The notes beneath the pieces were generated by a model that saw only the letters and a program-made list of their open reading frames with translations, was not told the origin of the DNA and did not search any database. The position numbers and the translations under genes are program-made. Positions 5,294 through 6,737 of a DNA stretch of 6,737 nucleotides are shown here, one piece after another. Where the stretch lies: NCBI GenBank assembly GCA_009993495.1, contig JAACTI010000036.1, forward strand, positions 1 through 6,737, read 5' to 3'. This DNA is from Deltaproteobacteria bacterium. GTDB lineage: Bacteria > Desulfobacterota > Desulfuromonadia > Desulfuromonadales > Geopsychrobacteraceae. Within the stretch, counting starts at the first letter, position 1, and the number at the start of each line of letters is the position of its first letter.

Positions 5294-6036
5294 AAGAAGG
5301 CCGTTGGTGTCTGTGTCGCGCTGGTTGAGTTGGCCGTGTTTTCCGTTGCGGCAAGAGCAAGCGTGGCCGGGTCTGCCATGGCCGATCCCACCCGGGAAAC
5401 CTTGCTCATATCAAAAATTCCGGCAGCAGTGACCAGACGCGCTTCATCGCTATCCAGATCAACGCCCGAGACAAGAGTGCGGATGAGGGATTGGCTTTGC
5501 AGAACGTCCTCATTTTCATCCAGGGCTCTGACCACCAGTTCGTAACTTCCGGGTTCAACGGGCATGCCGTTGCTGTCGGTGCCGTCCCACTGAACAAAAT
5601 ATTCCCCCGGTGCGGTATCGCTGCCGGGGATGGTCACCACCGGATTGCCGGTACTGTCAAGGAGGTAAAGGTTGACGCTATCTGCCTGATTTTCGAGGCG
5701 GTAGCCCAAGGTCTGGGATCCGCCATCGGTTTCGAACCGACTGGCTTGCACGACAATCTCTTCGCCCATCAGGCCGAGAGCCGATTGGCGTTCGACCTGG
5801 CCAGCCATGGCGGCAAAGGTCTCAAGTTTGCTACTCATGTTACTCAGCTGTTCAAGTTGGCTGAACTGGGCGAGTTGGGAGGTGAATTCGGTGGCATCGG
5901 CAGGATTCAGGGGATCCTGATTTTGCAGTTGGGCAATCAGCAGCTTGAGAAAATCGTCCTTGCCCAGGGCGGTTTCTTTTGAACCCTGATTCTGGAACAG
6001 ACTGCTGGTATTGGTGACATCACTGATGGTCGACAT
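5290..6036 (-). CDS. flgD: Flagellar hook assembly scaffold/cap protein FlgD
   Basis: FlgD caps the growing hook and guides insertion of FlgE subunits, and is discarded when the hook is complete. The 248-aa product has the conserved N-terminal region (about 20-70) with LGKDDFLKLLIAQLQNQDPL (24-43), NPADATEFTSQLAQFSQLEQ (44-63) and LSNM. A Tudor/FlgD-Ig region follows (about 88-213), with LMGEEIVVQ (89-97), YFVQWDGTDSNGMPVEPGSY (146-165) and the closing GIFDMSKVSRVG (206-217). Residues 218-248 form an Ala/Thr/Ser-rich tail beyond the last conserved motif, slightly longer than in E. coli (231 aa in total). The ATG is preceded by AGGAG 6 nt upstream, fused to the fliK TAG stop. The TGA stop overlaps the next start by 4 nt. 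Identification is firm. Confidence 0.97.
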   Translation of the reverse strand: MSTISDVTNTSSLFQNQGSKETALGKDDFLKLLIAQLQNQDPLNPADATEFTSQLAQFSQLEQLSNMSSKLETFAAMAGQVERQSALGLMGEEIVVQASRFETDGGSQTLGYRLENQADSVNLYLLDSTGNPVVTIPGSDTAPGEYFVQWDGTDSNGMPVEPGSYELVVRALDENEDVLQSQSLIRTLVSGVDLDSDEARLVTAAGIFDMSKVSRVGSAMADPATLALAATENTANSTSATQTPTAFL

Positions 6037-6042
6037 AAAGAT

Positions 6043-6048
6043 CTCCTA
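6043..6048 (-). promoter_or_regulatory. flgD ribosome-binding site fused to fliK stop codon
   Basis: The minus strand reads TAGGAG: TAG (6048-6046) stops fliK and AGGAG is the Shine-Dalgarno of flgD, 6 nt before its ATG. The arrangement and 9-nt gap are the same as at the motA/motB junction, favouring coupled translation. Confidence 0.85.
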
Positions 6049-6737
6049 AACCCTGAGACTGATTGAGCCCGCAGGCTGCTGAAGTATCTGCTGCAACGGG
6101 ATATCAAGCTCTGGTGGCGGCCAGTCGGTGACCGCAGGCCGATGCCCTTGATGCCCCTGTTGTTGCGGTTGCTGCCACTGAGACGCCTGGTCGCGTGCCT
6201 GGCTGTGTCCGCCCTGAACATCGACGCGGAAACTGTCGATCTTTAATCCCTGCATTTGCAGGGCGTCGCGCAGTTGGGGGAGATGACGGTCAAGAACCTC
6301 CTGCACCTGCTGAGTCTGGGCATGTAACTGGGCGCGCAGCTTGTCGCCTTCCATGGTCAATTCAATGCGCAAGGTTCCAAGCTCGGCCGGATTCAGACGC
6401 AGCAACATGCGGCTGGTTTCACCATTGTTCCCGGCGGCCAGGTGCCTGACCACCTGATCAACCAATTGAGTCTCAGGCAGCTGTTGCCCGGTTGGCAGCT
6501 GCATTATTTTAACGGCAGCCACATCATTTAACCCGGCAGCCTGGATTGCGCGTGGCCCATTGACGACCATGTGCATGGCAGCTTCGGCGCGCTCTTGCTG
6601 CGGCGCGGCAAACGCTATCTCGCTAATTTCTAGCTGACCGGCCGCGGTCGATTCTTCAGAACTTCCCGCTGATGGCACGGCAAATGATGGTTCTGTCCCT
6701 TTTTGCTCAGATTGTGGATGAGCAGAGGCCGCTGCAA
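6046..6737 (-). CDS. fliK: Flagellar hook-length control protein FliK (C-terminal part, 5' end outside the window)
   Basis: FliK measures hook length and switches the export gate (FlhB) from hook to filament substrates. The frame is open from the window edge to the TAG stop at 6048-6046, giving 229 visible residues. A GTG at 6678-6676 lies in frame but is not a believable start, because the frame continues upstream with Ala, Ser, Gln and Pro-rich sequence typical of the FliK ruler region. The conserved C-terminal domain (Flg_hook type) spans about visible residues 75-175: SRMLLRLNPAELGTLRIEL, a GDKLRAQLHAQTQQVQEVLD stretch, then RHLPQLRDALQMQGLKIDSF. A Gln/His-rich segment (QWQQPQQQGHQGH) and a tail ending SISLRV follow. 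It is the usual upstream neighbour of flgD. The N-terminal part cannot be judged. Confidence 0.93.
   Translation of the reverse strand, partial: AAASAHPQSEQKGTEPSFAVPSAGSSEESTAAGQLEISEIAFAAPQQERAEAAMHMVVNGPRAIQAAGLNDVAAVKIMQLPTGQQLPETQLVDQVVRHLAAGNNGETSRMLLRLNPAELGTLRIELTMEGDKLRAQLHAQTQQVQEVLDRHLPQLRDALQMQGLKIDSFRVDVQGGHSQARDQASQWQQPQQQGHQGHRPAVTDWPPPELDIPLQQILQQPAGSISLRV

Noticed and set aside
6676..6678. GTG as the start of fliK, giving a 210-aa protein
   Set aside because: The frame is open for another 19 codons to the window edge with FliK-like composition, and FliK is normally much longer; the true start lies outside the window.

Overview
The window is a block of flagellar genes, all on the minus strand and tightly packed, read right to left as fliK (3' part) - flgD - 'flagellar operon protein' (flg_new family) - flgE - motA - motB - fliL - fliM (5' part). 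The gene order, the small flg_new gene between flgD and flgE, a PomA-like MotA and a sigma-54 promoter together suggest a Desulfuromonadales/Geobacter-type deltaproteobacterium (Desulfobacterota) of moderate GC content. This placement is an inference from gene content and protein style. No species can be named.

Hook half (6737 to 3068): FliK controls hook length, FlgD is the hook cap scaffold, the flg_new protein is a conserved hook-operon protein of unknown function, and FlgE is the hook subunit. fliK/flgD are 9 nt apart, flgD/flg_new overlap by 4 nt (ATGA), and a 75-nt intercistronic leader able to form two consecutive hairpins precedes flgE. FlgE is long (588 aa) because of an Ala/Thr-rich insertion with an internal duplication. 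A strong intrinsic terminator follows flgE.

Boundary (2831 to 3067): this 237-nt intergenic stretch holds the flgE terminator, an AT-rich segment with a perfect 14-bp palindrome, a consensus -24/-12 (sigma-54) promoter and the motA leader with a hairpin. I see no gene in it.

Motor half (2830 to 1): MotA and MotB form the ion-conducting stator, FliL is the stator-associated membrane protein, and FliM is the C-ring switch protein that binds CheY-P. Spacings are 9, 43 and 9 nt, so the four genes probably form one transcript from the sigma-54 promoter. The hook-plus-motor block is therefore contiguous but divided into at least two transcription units. I found no plus-strand gene, mobile element, CRISPR array, tRNA or rRNA. 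The content is a known system; the less ordinary points are the FlgE insertion, the structured flgE leader, the motA promoter architecture and a Gln in place of a usually conserved Glu in MotA.
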